Source of the DNA: Halorussus salinisoli
GTDB lineage: Archaea > Halobacteriota > Halobacteria > Halobacteriales > Haladaptataceae
Direction: 5' to 3'
Length of the DNA: 64,000 bases
Assembly: GCA_005239435.1 (NCBI GenBank)
Contig: SZNP01000004.1
Span: 186,001-250,000 of the forward strand
The translations under genes and the position numbers were made by a program. The notes beneath the pieces are model-generated. The model was given only the letters and a program-made list of their open reading frames with translations. It had not been told where the DNA came from and did not search any database. Shown in pieces: positions 34,892-43,858 of this stretch. Every line of letters starts with the position of its first letter. The first letter of the stretch is position 1.

Positions 34892-35905
34892 ATGACGCAA
34901 TATAACAAGGTAACTGTTGTCATCTTCATGGCACTCGCGTTGGTCATTGCAAGTGGGCTGACCGTGTCGCTTGCAAGAACTTCAGTAGATGTAGGAACGA
35001 ACGCCGCCGGAGCACAAGAGACGACTACAGTCGAACAACACGAAACCACCCAAACCGAGACACAAACCCCGTCCGAGACCGAAACGGCAGAGGCCTCCTA
35101 CACGCAGACGCCGCACATGGGCTGTCAGCCGGGTGCCATCGAGAAGAACGGCACATGTCAACCCGTCACGTCCGGGTCGAACGCCGACATCTTCAGCGCT
35201 GAGAACCTCATGGCGATCACGGCGAAGAACACGACGATCGACGGGACACCGGGCTACCTGGCCCGCCCGGCCGACGACGGTGAGTACCCGTCGGTGATCA
35301 TGATTCACGAGTGGTGGGGGCTCAACGAGAATATCCGCCACATGGCCGACATCCTCGCCGGCCACGGCTACGTCGTGTTCGCGGTTGACCTCTACGACGG
35401 GGAGGTGGCTACCAACTCCTCGACCGCCAGCGAACTGGCGAGCGAAGTGCGGAACAACCCCGACGAAGCCGTAACGAAGATGAGCCGCGCGGTGGCGGGC
35501 GTTCGTACTCTCCCCTACACGACCCAGGAAGTCGCCAGTTTGGGTTGGTGCTTCGGCGGCGGGCAAAGCCTCCAACTCAGCTTGAGCGAAGCGGACCTGA
35601 ACGCGACGGTCATCTACTACGGGACGCTGACCACGAACGAGTCCGTGCTCCGTGACATCGACGCCCCGGTGCTGGGGATCTTCGGAGCCGAGGACGAGGT
35701 CGTCGGCATCGAGAACGTCCGCGAGTTCAACCAAACGCTGTCGGAGCTCGGGGTCGAGAAGGAGATTTACATCTACGAGGGGGCATCCCATGCCTTCGCC
35801 AATCCCAGCGGCGAGAGCTTCCAGCCGGAGGCGACGAAAGATGCGTGGGCGAAGACCTTGCGCTTCCTTAACGAAACCCTCCGCCAAAACGAGGGACAGT
35901 CATAG
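34892..35905 (+). CDS. Secreted/membrane-anchored dienelactone hydrolase-family protein
   Basis: 337 residues. An N-terminal hydrophobic helix (residues 7-27) is followed by a Thr/Glu-rich linker (about 40-75), as in surface-anchored haloarchaeal proteins. The hydrolase domain has the dienelactone hydrolase triad: Cys in LGWCFGGGQS, Asp in GAEDEVVG and His in GASHAFANP, plus the early HEWWGL motif. Likely acts on extracellular lactones or esters. Confidence 0.87.
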   Translation: MTQYNKVTVVIFMALALVIASGLTVSLARTSVDVGTNAAGAQETTTVEQHETTQTETQTPSETETAEASYTQTPHMGCQPGAIEKNGTCQPVTSGSNADIFSAENLMAITAKNTTIDGTPGYLARPADDGEYPSVIMIHEWWGLNENIRHMADILAGHGYVVFAVDLYDGEVATNSSTASELASEVRNNPDEAVTKMSRAVAGVRTLPYTTQEVASLGWCFGGGQSLQLSLSEADLNATVIYYGTLTTNESVLRDIDAPVLGIFGAEDEVVGIENVREFNQTLSELGVEKEIYIYEGASHAFANPSGESFQPEATKDAWAKTLRFLNETLRQNEGQS

Positions 35906-35948
35906 AAAACCCACCCACATTCGACATTGAACGGAAGCAAAATCGGCT

Positions 35949-36079
35949 CGTTCGACCGATAACCGCCACGTTGTCTGGAGATTATTTCACCTCAAATGAA
36001 TGAGCGCGGTAGGCTTCAGTTCGACGGTCGAATGAATCGTCCTTTCAGGCGTGAGACGGGGGAATTCGGCGGCTTGAAA
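35949..36079 (+). repeat. Boundary element 4 (S4 plus repeat R4)
   Basis: A weak S4 (GTTCGACCGATAACC at about 35950) lies 44 bases after the hydrolase stop. R4 at 36004-36079 has GTTCGA-CGG-TCGAAT, then GAATCGTCCTTTCAGGCGTG and GCTTGAAAT. It abuts a truncated dehydrogenase gene. Confidence 0.6.
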
Positions 36080-36342
36080 TCAGCCAAAGGTGGTATCGTC
36101 AACTTCACACGGTCGGTTGCCGCGGATTACGCCAAACAGAACGTTCGAGTCAACAGCATCTATCCGGGCTTCGTCGAGACGCCGATGACCGAACCCGCCT
36201 TCGGCTAGGAGGAGTTCTATAATTACGTCTACGAACAGACACCGATGGGACGGGTTGCACAACCGGAGGAGATCGCCGGGGCTAGCAATGTTCATCGCCT
36301 CTGAGGAGGCTTCCTACATCACGGGCGCGAACTTCCGCTGTT
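36073..36342 (+). pseudogene. Short-chain dehydrogenase, C-terminal remnant
   Basis: SAKGGIVNFTRSVAADYAKQ and VRVNSIYPGFVETPMTEPAF are the SDR active-site helix and following loop. An in-frame TAG interrupts at 36207, the frame resumes (YNYVYEQTPMGRVAQPEE), then shifts near 36285 into MFIASEEASYITGANF. The first 150 residues, including the cofactor site, are missing; the break coincides with repeat R4. Confidence 0.8.
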
Positions 36343-36362
36343 GACGGCGGATGGACGGCACG

Positions 36363-36402
36363 TTGACATCCTCCCCGCCCTAAAGGGCGAGGCTTTCGCC
36401 TC
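36363..36402. mobile_element. Orphan IS1341-type end
   Basis: TTGACATCCTCCCCGCCCTA followed by AAGGGCGAGGCTTTCGCCTC: the same start as the hairpin at 21266 but with a different right arm. No associated gene. Confidence 0.5.
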
Positions 36403-36491
36403 GAATTTTCCGTAAGTTATTGGTCCCTTCATAGTACTAACATCTATAATATGGAAGATGTTCGAGTCGAGCTGAGGTGGGCTCGATCCGC

Positions 36492-36590
36492 ATGAGTACC
36501 GACAGCACGCTTCTAACCATCGGACGGGTGGACCGAGACGAGTTCGACGCGGTTCAGGAGACTCTCGACCCGCGAGGTGAGTCAGCGTGA
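36492..36590 (+). CDS. Short ORF (32 residues) coupled to ABC ATPase gene
   Basis: ATG 36492, encoding MSTDSTLLTIGRVDRDEFDA and ending GESA. Its TGA overlaps the GTG start of the ATPase (GTGA), a layout typical of translationally coupled operon genes. It may be a leader peptide or what is left of a longer upstream gene, perhaps the missing transporter subunit. No family recognised. Confidence 0.4.
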   Translation: MSTDSTLLTIGRVDRDEFDAVQETLDPRGESA

Positions 36591-37585
36591 CCGACACCCT
36601 ACTGTCTGTTGCAAACCTGTCGGTCGAGTTCGCCACTGGGGGCGTGACCGCTCGTGCAGTCGACGGCGTGTCGTTCGACGTGGAGCGCGGCGAGACCGTC
36701 TGCGTCGTCGGGGAATCGGGGTCGGGCAAGACCGTCACCTGCGAGGCTATTACTCGACTCACCGACGGCGACGTGGCAGGCGACGTCCGATTCGAGGGAA
36801 CCGACCTGCTCGCAGTCCCCGAGAAGCGCCTCCGAGAGTACCGGGGGTCACGAATCGCCTACGTCTTCCAGAACCCGCAGAACACGCTCGACCCGGTGTA
36901 CACGGTCGGAGAGCAGTTGGCCGAGTCGATCGCCGAACACGCGGACAGCGAGATCGACCAAAGAGCGTACGCTGTGGACCTCCTCGACCGAGTAGATATT
37001 CCCGACCCCGCAGTTCGGGCCGACAACTACCCTCACGAGTTCTCGGGCGGGATGAAACAGCGCATCGCCATCGCGCGAGCACTCGCCGGTGACCCCGACC
37101 TCCTCGTGGTCGACGAACCCACCACCGCCCTCGACGTGACCCTCGAATCCCAGATTCTGAACCTGCTGGCGGACATCCAGCACGAGCGCGATACCGCCGT
37201 CCTGTTCGTCACGCACGACATGGGCGTCGTCGCAGAGATCGCCGACCGAGTCGTGGTCATGTACGGCGGAAAAGTGATGGAGCGTGGCCCCGTCGGCGAG
37301 GTGTTCACCGACCCCGCTCACCCCTACACCCGCGCACTACTCGGGAGTTTGCCCGACGGCGATAGCCTCCCCGAACCAATCCGGGGAACCCCGCCGAATC
37401 CGACCGACCACGCCTCAGGCTGTCGATTCCATCCCCGCTGTGATCACGTGGTCGATGCGTGTCGGAGCGGCGACCACCCACCCCATTTCGAACTCGAAGA
37501 CGACCGAGAAGTCGCCTGCGTCCACTACGAAACCGAGGGCCGCCCTACTACGGCACTCGACGAATCGGGAGGTGAAGACATATGA
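36587..37585 (+). CDS. Peptide/nickel-type ABC transporter ATPase (OppD/DppD-like)
   Basis: 332 residues, GTG start. Walker A is GESGSGKT, the signature is FSGGMKQRIAIARAL and Walker B is LLVVDEPTTALDV. The C-terminal oligopeptide-transporter region contains CRFHPRCDHVVDAC. Cytoplasmic; pairs with the next ATPase, which it overlaps by 4 bases. Confidence 0.9.
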   Translation: MTDTLLSVANLSVEFATGGVTARAVDGVSFDVERGETVCVVGESGSGKTVTCEAITRLTDGDVAGDVRFEGTDLLAVPEKRLREYRGSRIAYVFQNPQNTLDPVYTVGEQLAESIAEHADSEIDQRAYAVDLLDRVDIPDPAVRADNYPHEFSGGMKQRIAIARALAGDPDLLVVDEPTTALDVTLESQILNLLADIQHERDTAVLFVTHDMGVVAEIADRVVVMYGGKVMERGPVGEVFTDPAHPYTRALLGSLPDGDSLPEPIRGTPPNPTDHASGCRFHPRCDHVVDACRSGDHPPHFELEDDREVACVHYETEGRPTTALDESGGEDI

Positions 37586-38937
37586 ACGACACGTTCGACG
37601 ACACTGTGTCGGAGAATGCCTCGGTCGAAGAACGAACGTCCGAACATGACTCGGCCGAAGACACCACGCCGAGGGATGATGCCGTCGACTCATCACTCCT
37701 CTCCGTCGAAGGACTGACCAAGCACTATCCGATCACCGAGGGGTGGCTCCAACGGGAAGTCGGCCGAATTCGAGCAGTCGATGGTATCGACTTCGAGGTC
37801 CGTCGCGGGGAGACGCTCGGACTCATCGGCGAGTCCGGATGCGGGAAATCGACTGCGGCGATGAGTCTCCTTCGGATAGAGGACCCGACCGACGGGACGG
37901 TTCGGTTCGACGGAGACGACGTGACCGAGTACACGGATACCCAACTCCGGGCGTTCCGGCGGCGAGCGGCGTTGGTCTTCCAGGACCCGAACGGGAGCTT
38001 CGACCCCCGTCAGCCCGTCGGCAAGTCGGTCGCCGAACCCCTCCGAATCCACGGGATGGCCGACCAGGGGGATCGTCGGGAGGTGACGACCTACCTGCTC
38101 GAACGCGTGGGTCTCGACCCAGAGACGCGTAGTCGTTACCCTCACGAACTCTCGGGCGGTCAGAAGCAGCGGGCAGCGCTCGCTCGGGCGCTGACCCTCG
38201 ACCCGGACCTGCTCGTACTGGACGAACCGGTGTCGGCGCTCGACGTGTCGGTGCAGGCCGAAATCATGCATCTGCTCGACGACCTTCAACGTGACTACGG
38301 CCTCTCGATGCTCCTCATCACCCACGATATGGGCGTCGTTCGGACCATCTGTGACCGGGTGGCGGTTATGTATCTCGGCGAAATAGTCGAGCGCGGGCCG
38401 GTCGAAGACGTGTTCGGCGACCCCCAACACCCCTACACGCGGGCGTTGGTGGCGTCGGTCCCGACCCCAGACCCGGAGGCTCCAGCGCGCGACGTGGAAC
38501 TTTGCGGCGAGGTTCCGGACGCCGCGAATCCACCCGGCGGCTGTCGGTTCCACACGCGTTGTCCCGAGGTGATTCCGCCGGAGAGATTCAGCTTCGAGGA
38601 CGACGAGTGGCGACGGGTGATGGACCTCCGGGTAGCCCTCGAACGCGACGGTTTCGACCGGAGCGTACTCGAGGCGTCCGACGAGAGCGACATCGCGGCC
38701 GCGGTCCGAGAGGAGTTCGACGTTCCCGTGCAACTCTCTCACGCCGACGCCGAGGCGGTCCTGTCGCGCGCGCTATCGAAGTTGGTCGACGGCGACAGTG
38801 ACGCCGCGACCGAGTTGCTCGCCGAGGAGTTCGAGACGATCTGTGAGTCGGAGCGTCCGACACTCGACCAGACTGGCGCCGGCCACGAAGCCGCGTGTCA
38901 CCTGCACGAGACTGCGGAGAACGAACCCGCCAAGTAG
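37582..38937 (+). CDS. Peptide/nickel-type ABC transporter ATPase (OppF/DppF-like)
   Basis: 451 residues. An acidic leader (1-35) precedes the ATPase with Walker A GESGCGKST, signature LSGGQKQRAALARAL and Walker B LLVLDEPVSALDV. The C-terminal oligopeptide region has CRFHTRCPEVIPPERF, and then a haloarchaeal-type extension of about 110 residues (DLRVALERDGFDRS onward) that is longer than in bacterial homologues. Second ATPase of the same transporter. Confidence 0.9.
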   Translation: MNDTFDDTVSENASVEERTSEHDSAEDTTPRDDAVDSSLLSVEGLTKHYPITEGWLQREVGRIRAVDGIDFEVRRGETLGLIGESGCGKSTAAMSLLRIEDPTDGTVRFDGDDVTEYTDTQLRAFRRRAALVFQDPNGSFDPRQPVGKSVAEPLRIHGMADQGDRREVTTYLLERVGLDPETRSRYPHELSGGQKQRAALARALTLDPDLLVLDEPVSALDVSVQAEIMHLLDDLQRDYGLSMLLITHDMGVVRTICDRVAVMYLGEIVERGPVEDVFGDPQHPYTRALVASVPTPDPEAPARDVELCGEVPDAANPPGGCRFHTRCPEVIPPERFSFEDDEWRRVMDLRVALERDGFDRSVLEASDESDIAAAVREEFDVPVQLSHADAEAVLSRALSKLVDGDSDAATELLAEEFETICESERPTLDQTGAGHEAACHLHETAENEPAK

Positions 38938-39045
38938 CTGTCTCGGTAGAACTGTATCAGGACGTCCACCGTACCGTTTTATAGCCGATAGAGAATCGAA
39001 ATACTAAGGCCGGTTATTCGGTGGCGGAGTGGCCTCTCTGGTCGG

Positions 39046-40242
39046 TCACTCCATCCGGGGGTCGGTCACGTCTCGGAGGGCGTCTCCGAGGACCTGAAGC
39101 GCGATGACGGTCGCTACGAGTGCAATCGTGGGGAACAAGACGCCCCACCAGTAGTACGTCGGGAAGAAGTCGGATCTCACGCTGGTCGTCATCACGTACC
39201 CCCACGACGGGTGAATCTTCGAGCCGATGCCGAGGAACGACAGCGTCGTTTCGAGGAGGAGGAGCCAACTTATCTGGACCGTGACCGCCGTGAAGATGGC
39301 GCTGAGCGTGTTGGGGACGATGTGGGTTCTGACGATTCCGAACCTGGTCGCTCCGGCGCTTTTTGCAACGCGTACGTAGGCGTGTTCTTGCAGTTCGAGT
39401 GCCTCCGATCGGATGATTCGGGCGACGCCGCCCCAGTTCATGAGACCGAATACGAGAACGATGAGCAGGAGGCTTCCGCCAGTGCTTTTGTTGGTATAGG
39501 CGAGTATCTCCTGGGCGAGTATAATCACGAAGAACGCCGGAATCGACTGCTGGATGTCGACGTACCGCATGAGGAACTCGTCCACGCGGCCACCGTAGGT
39601 CGCGGCGGTCGTCCCGACGACGGTAGCAAGCGGGACGATGAGCGCGACGCAGATTGCCGAGATCTCCAGGGCGACTCTCGTTCCGGCGACGATCATCCCG
39701 ACCACGTCTTTCTTGCCCGGCGTGGTCCCCAACGGGTACTGCCACGTACCGTGGCAGTGACCGTCTATAGTGGGACCGACACAGGTTCCTCCGATTTTGT
39801 AGATTTCGAAGCCGACGGGGGGCTGGGTTATCGGGATTCCGTACGGACCGGCTTCACCGAAGACGGCGCGTTCAGGATGAAAGACGAGCGGCCCGAAGAG
39901 GCCGAGGAGTACGAACGCGACGAGAAAGACGAAACTCGCGGTCGCCCACACGTCTTCTCGTAGTCGCCGCCAGTACGCGCGGGTCCGCTCTCGTTCGACG
40001 GCCAGCGGCACGACGAAGTAGAAGACGAGCACGTCGAGCGCGTAGAGGAACAACCAGTCCAGTCCCGTGAAGTCGTACGAGAAGAGGGCGTAGTCGATCT
40101 GGTACACTCCTTTTAGGTCCGCGACGAAGAGTATCACGAGCGCGAGGAGAACTCCGAGGAAGGCCCAGTCGCGCAGTACCAGTCGGGAGCGTCGTTCGTC
40201 GGGGTCGGCCAACTCCGCGTTCGTGATGGACGGGCGACTCAT
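39046..40242 (-). CDS. Peptide/nickel-type ABC transporter permease (DppC-like)
   Basis: 398 residues. An N-terminal part with extra membrane segments (about 25-90) is typical of haloarchaeal DppC. The inner-membrane domain carries the conserved cytoplasmic loop EALELQEHAYVRVAKSAGAT, which contacts the ATPase, and PSWGYVMTTSV near the end. It follows the DppB-like gene by 110 bases in the same operon, convergent to the ATPase genes. Confidence 0.9.
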   Translation of the reverse strand: MSRPSITNAELADPDERRSRLVLRDWAFLGVLLALVILFVADLKGVYQIDYALFSYDFTGLDWLFLYALDVLVFYFVVPLAVERERTRAYWRRLREDVWATASFVFLVAFVLLGLFGPLVFHPERAVFGEAGPYGIPITQPPVGFEIYKIGGTCVGPTIDGHCHGTWQYPLGTTPGKKDVVGMIVAGTRVALEISAICVALIVPLATVVGTTAATYGGRVDEFLMRYVDIQQSIPAFFVIILAQEILAYTNKSTGGSLLLIVLVFGLMNWGGVARIIRSEALELQEHAYVRVAKSAGATRFGIVRTHIVPNTLSAIFTAVTVQISWLLLLETTLSFLGIGSKIHPSWGYVMTTSVRSDFFPTYYWWGVLFPTIALVATVIALQVLGDALRDVTDPRME

Positions 40243-40351
40243 CGTTCCCTCCTCGAACGAGCGCTACTTTCCGCGAACGAGACGCGCCCGAAACCGAAGA
40301 CGTACGCTCCGGCGCGGGGGTTGCCGTCCGACGAACCGTTGCTACCGACGT

Positions 40352-41290
40352 TCATGGTGCCTCCGATTCGATTCGGGGGTCGATGAAGGAGTACGCGACG
40401 TCCTGAAGGAGATTTCCGAACATAACCAGCAAAATAGGAAGTATCGTGGTGGTGAGGATGAGACCGGAGTCGCGATTCTGGATTCCTCGATAGAGCAACT
40501 GCCCGAATCCGGGGATATTGAAGATAACTTCGACGACGACGAGGACGACGAACATGACGCCCACGAGTTCGGAGAAGAACAGCGACAGCAACGACGACGT
40601 TGCGTTCTTCAGGACGTGCTTGGCGAGCGTCGCCGTGCTCGCGCCGTTGGCATACATCGCCCGAATGAAATCCTCCTGCAGGATGTCGGTAGATTTCGAC
40701 CGTGCGTACCGCAGTTGGACCGCGAGCAGGTTCACCGTCAGGACACCAGCGGGCAACATGAGTGCGACGAGATTCCGGGATGCGAACAGCGCCTGCTCGT
40801 GATCGTAGTCTAGCGTGTGTACGTTGAAGTGTTCTGTCGCGAAGAAGAATAGCGCCAAAGCACCGACGAACGTGGGAATCGCAAATCCCACGTACGCGGC
40901 GCTTCGGACGAGGCGGAGAAGTCTGCTTTCCGGCCGCATCGCGAGGAACAACCCCACGCCGACACCGATAGTGACCGCGAAGATTATAGACGGCACGAGG
41001 TACGTGAGCGTCACGGTGGCCGCCTCCGCGAGTACGTCCGCGAGGGGTTCCCCGCGCACCGTCGTCCCGAGGTCGAGGGTCAGAAAGCCCTCCATCCACG
41101 TCAGGTACCTATCGAGGGGCGGTTCGTTGTAGTTCCTCGCTGCGCGGTACGACTCTCGACATCCAACGCCACGACAGTACTGGTTGGGGTCGGGCGTAAG
41201 AGCGAAGGCGACGAAGATGGCGGAGAGGACTCCCCACACACTGACTATCGTCCACGCGAGTCGGTACGTGAGGTACTGTTTTCGGTTCAT
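40352..41290 (-). CDS. Peptide/nickel-type ABC transporter permease (DppB-like)
   Basis: 312 residues, six membrane segments. The EAA-type loop is STDILQEDFIRAMYANGAST, and VVVEVIFNIPGFGQLLYRGI is characteristic of DppB. First gene of the two-permease operon; its promoter lies in the 41291-41450 A+T-rich stretch beside the replication origin. No substrate-binding protein gene is present in the window. Confidence 0.9.
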   Translation of the reverse strand: MNRKQYLTYRLAWTIVSVWGVLSAIFVAFALTPDPNQYCRGVGCRESYRAARNYNEPPLDRYLTWMEGFLTLDLGTTVRGEPLADVLAEAATVTLTYLVPSIIFAVTIGVGVGLFLAMRPESRLLRLVRSAAYVGFAIPTFVGALALFFFATEHFNVHTLDYDHEQALFASRNLVALMLPAGVLTVNLLAVQLRYARSKSTDILQEDFIRAMYANGASTATLAKHVLKNATSSLLSLFFSELVGVMFVVLVVVEVIFNIPGFGQLLYRGIQNRDSGLILTTTILPILLVMFGNLLQDVAYSFIDPRIESEAP

Positions 41291-41593
41291 GACGCTCGCC
41301 GTCCTTCGATCCGGCGCGTCGCGTTCCGCGGACCGCGCCCGAACGCCGAGCGTCTTCGGTTACGCCGTGTCTCCATGCTATCGTGCCGTGTTCATCCTAT
41401 CGCCATAAATTTTCCTAATTATATGACATGTTTGTAGGAGTTTATGATGGCGGTGTTTCACGTAATGGCACGTGCACCCCATCCATTTCGTGAGGAACGT
41501 CGAGTAAACACCGATACGGGAATCTCAGACAGAACCAGCCGACGTGGTGTCGGAGATCGAGTTACTCGACACTCGTGACGTGGGCGGAATGGG

Positions 41594-41624
41594 AACCCCC
41601 ACACCCCGTGTGCGAAATGAAATC
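41594..41624 (-). promoter_or_regulatory. ORB1
   Basis: Inverted copy: CCCCACACCCCGTGTGCGAA, reading TTCGCACACGGGGTGTGGGG on the minus strand. It includes the G-rich tail of full-length ORBs. Confidence 0.8.
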
Positions 41625-41950
41625 GGGAAAGAGATGGGGCGAGGTACCGTCGGATTACGGCGGACTAGACGTACAACGAGAGAATTTCCACCGGAGAGAC
41701 TTTCTGCTGCGAATTTCGGAGAAAAATGCCTTACTAGTACAAACCTTTATATAGTTGTGTGGTTAACCAAATCCGTATTGGAACTTACATCAAGTAAAAC
41801 GACACGTCAAGTTTCGTTTTGCTTATTTGTAATATTATAGGTAAGTCTGCGTTTTGTCCGGGTAGCTACCCACCATATCGTCCTCTCGAAGCTTCTCCTG
41901 CCGTTTTCTTCTTTCCCGTACCGCTATGAAGACCACCTGTAGATTCACGG

Positions 41951-41981
41951 AATTCATTTCGCACACGGGGTGTGGGGGTCG
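41951..41981 (+). promoter_or_regulatory. ORB2
   Basis: ATTTCGCACACGGGGTGTGG plus GGGTCG; the mirror image of ORB1. Confidence 0.8.
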
Positions 41982-42105
41982 ACGGGCGCTCGGCCGAGTG
42001 TCTCCTCGACCGGCGTTTCCGTCGTTGTTACCTCCGTGATCACCTGGTATCCGATCTTCTCATCATTCACTCTCCGGAGTTCCGGCCGTCGTGGGTCACC
42101 AGCTC

Positions 42106-42133
42106 GATTTCATCTCGCACACGGGGTGGGGTT
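42106..42133 (+). promoter_or_regulatory. ORB3
   Basis: TTTCATCTCGCACACGGGGT followed by GGGGTT, direct orientation. Confidence 0.78.
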
Positions 42134-42216
42134 CACCCGATTTGATTTCGCCCGCGGTCCGACGGCTTCTCGAACGCACCCTCCATACGGACCTTCTAAC
42201 CGCTATATTCAGCGAA

Positions 42217-42240
42217 TTTAACCTCGCACACGGTACCCAT
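42217..42240 (+). promoter_or_regulatory. ORB4 (degenerate), adjacent to the orc1 TATA box
   Basis: CCTCGCACACGGTACCC immediately precedes TTTATTTATGG (TATA-like, 42242), which is about 24 bases before the orc1 ATG. Orc1 binding here could repress its own gene; the short spacing implies a leaderless transcript. Confidence 0.55.
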
Positions 42241-42273
42241 ATTTATTTATGGTCTGGAATATACTCCGATAAC

Positions 42274-43620
42274 ATGGCCGACGGTGACGACGAACAATCT
42301 CTTTCACAATCCATCAAAGGACGTCTCCAAGAAGGAGCTCAAAACTCCGTGTTCAGGGACAAAGGGCTACTCGACCCGGACGCCGTCATCGACGAAGACA
42401 GAATTGTCGGTCGCGACCAGCAACTAGACGACATCATCACGTACCTTCGACCGGCGCTCCAGGGCAACCGTCCTCCGAACATGCTCCTCTACGGCCCGTC
42501 GGGGACCGGGAAATCGCTCATCATCAACGCGGTCTGCCAGCAAGTTCTCGAACTGGCGAACACCCAAGGCGACGAGTTCGGCGTCATCCGGATCAACTGC
42601 CAGACGATCAAGTCTCACGACCGTGCCGTCTACCGACTCGTCGAAGACGCTGCGCTCGAAGCCGGCGTCGATATCGAGGTTCCCGAGAGCGGCGTCTCGA
42701 CCGACCAGAAACTGAACCGATTCTACGAACTCCTGAGTCAGAACTTCGATTCCGTCATCATCATCCTCGACGAGGTCGACCTCCTCGCCGGCCGCCAGCG
42801 TGACCCGAACGACGAGCCAGCGTACTCGAAACTACTCTACCAGCTTTCTCGCGCGTCTCAACTCGGACGAATCGACGGACACATCTCGGTCGCTGCACTC
42901 ACGAACGACCCCCGGTTCATGGAGGACCTCGACGGACGGGCGGAAAGTTCGTTCAATCCACAAGACGTCGTGTTCTCGGACTACGACGCCAATCAACTGC
43001 AGTCGATTCTGGAACGACGGCGTGACGCCTATCAGGACGGCGTTCTCGAAGACGGTATCATCCCGCTTAGCTCGGCGTTCGCTGCTCAGGACCACGGTGA
43101 CGCGCGGAAAGCGATCGATCTGTTCCGGAAAGCCGGCGAAATCGCCGACCGTCGAGGTGAGGATACGGTGTGTGAAGAACACGTTCGTGACGCTCAGAAA
43201 GAGGCCGAGCGCGACCGCACCTTGACACAGATGCAGGGGCTTTCGACCCAGAAGAAGATCTCGCTCTATGCAACCGCGATCGTCCCCGTCTATTCACAGC
43301 GAAACCTGAACGCCGTTCCCAGTACCGTCGCGTACCGAGTCTACCAGTCCATTACCGACCTCTTGGACGTGGACAAGAAGTCCCGCGACTCCTATCTCAG
43401 ATACATGAACGAAGCGGAGACCTACAATTTCGTCACGTCGGAGAAACGAGGCCGGGGTTACGGAAGCGGCGTCCACAAGGAGTACACGTTCGTCGACGAC
43501 CCCGAAGTGGTCGCCGAAACGCTCCAAGCTGATATCAGACTCGAAGAGGTCGAACACAACGGGGATCTTATCGAGTCCGTCGTCAACGCTCAAATCGAGG
43601 ATTTCTTCGAGGCATCGTAG
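42274..43620 (+). CDS. orc1: Orc1/Cdc6 replication initiator
   Basis: ATG 42274 (MADGDDEQSLSQSIKGRLQE) is used; the open frame extends upstream but would translate ORB3, ORB4 and the TATA box. 448 residues. The AAA+ domain has Walker A LLYGPSGTGKS and Walker B VIIILDEVDLLAG, sensor 1 is in AALTNDPRF, and a winged-helix domain sits at the C-terminus (about 340-448). Binds ORBs and loads the MCM helicase. Eight ORB-like sites surround the gene, so this is probably the cognate initiator. Confidence 0.93.
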   Translation: MADGDDEQSLSQSIKGRLQEGAQNSVFRDKGLLDPDAVIDEDRIVGRDQQLDDIITYLRPALQGNRPPNMLLYGPSGTGKSLIINAVCQQVLELANTQGDEFGVIRINCQTIKSHDRAVYRLVEDAALEAGVDIEVPESGVSTDQKLNRFYELLSQNFDSVIIILDEVDLLAGRQRDPNDEPAYSKLLYQLSRASQLGRIDGHISVAALTNDPRFMEDLDGRAESSFNPQDVVFSDYDANQLQSILERRRDAYQDGVLEDGIIPLSSAFAAQDHGDARKAIDLFRKAGEIADRRGEDTVCEEHVRDAQKEAERDRTLTQMQGLSTQKKISLYATAIVPVYSQRNLNAVPSTVAYRVYQSITDLLDVDKKSRDSYLRYMNEAETYNFVTSEKRGRGYGSGVHKEYTFVDDPEVVAETLQADIRLEEVEHNGDLIESVVNAQIEDFFEAS

Positions 43621-43645
43621 CTCGACACGGGTTGTCACCGTCCAG

Positions 43646-43670
43646 GATTTCATCTCGCACACGGGGTGCC
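43646..43670 (+). promoter_or_regulatory. ORB5
   Basis: TTTCATCTCGCACACGGGGT followed by GCC, 26 bases after the orc1 stop. Confidence 0.75.
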
Positions 43671-43750
43671 CGTCCATCTTGACCACGATCGACTTACTGT
43701 CTATCCTCTGGCATCGAGAGAACTACGTACGTCAGACAGCACCACACAGA

Positions 43751-43775
43751 AATTCATTTCGCACACGGGGTGGTT
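43751..43775 (+). promoter_or_regulatory. ORB6
   Basis: AATTCATTTCGCACACGGGG followed by TGGTT. Confidence 0.75.
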
Positions 43776-43815
43776 CCACTTCGCGATCGTTTCACACCCC
43801 GGGGAACCTGTCTCC

Positions 43816-43841
43816 TAATTCATATCGCACACGGGGTATCC
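43816..43841 (+). promoter_or_regulatory. ORB7
   Basis: AATTCATATCGCACACGGGG followed by TATCC. Confidence 0.75.
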
Positions 43842-43858
43842 CCATTAACACACCCCGC

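Larger units (their letters stand above)
41594..42253. other. Replication origin, upstream part (ORBs flanking A+T-rich element)
   Basis: ORB1 (41594-41624, inverted) and ORB2 (41951-41981, direct) share TTTCGCACACGGGGTGTGGG and face each other across an A+T-rich stretch at about 41700-41860 (ACAAACCTTTATATAG, GCTTATTTGTAATATTATAG) suited to unwinding. ORB3 and ORB4 follow before orc1. This inverted-ORB layout with an adjacent orc1/cdc6 gene is the usual architecture of haloarchaeal origins. Confidence 0.8.

Noticed and set aside
37693-38742. 349-residue minus-strand open frame
   Set aside because: Antisense to the OppF-like ATPase with intact Walker and signature motifs.
42091-42273. Longer N-terminus of Orc1/Cdc6
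   Set aside because: It would translate ORB3, ORB4 and the TATA-like box; the protein from 42274 has the expected length and start.
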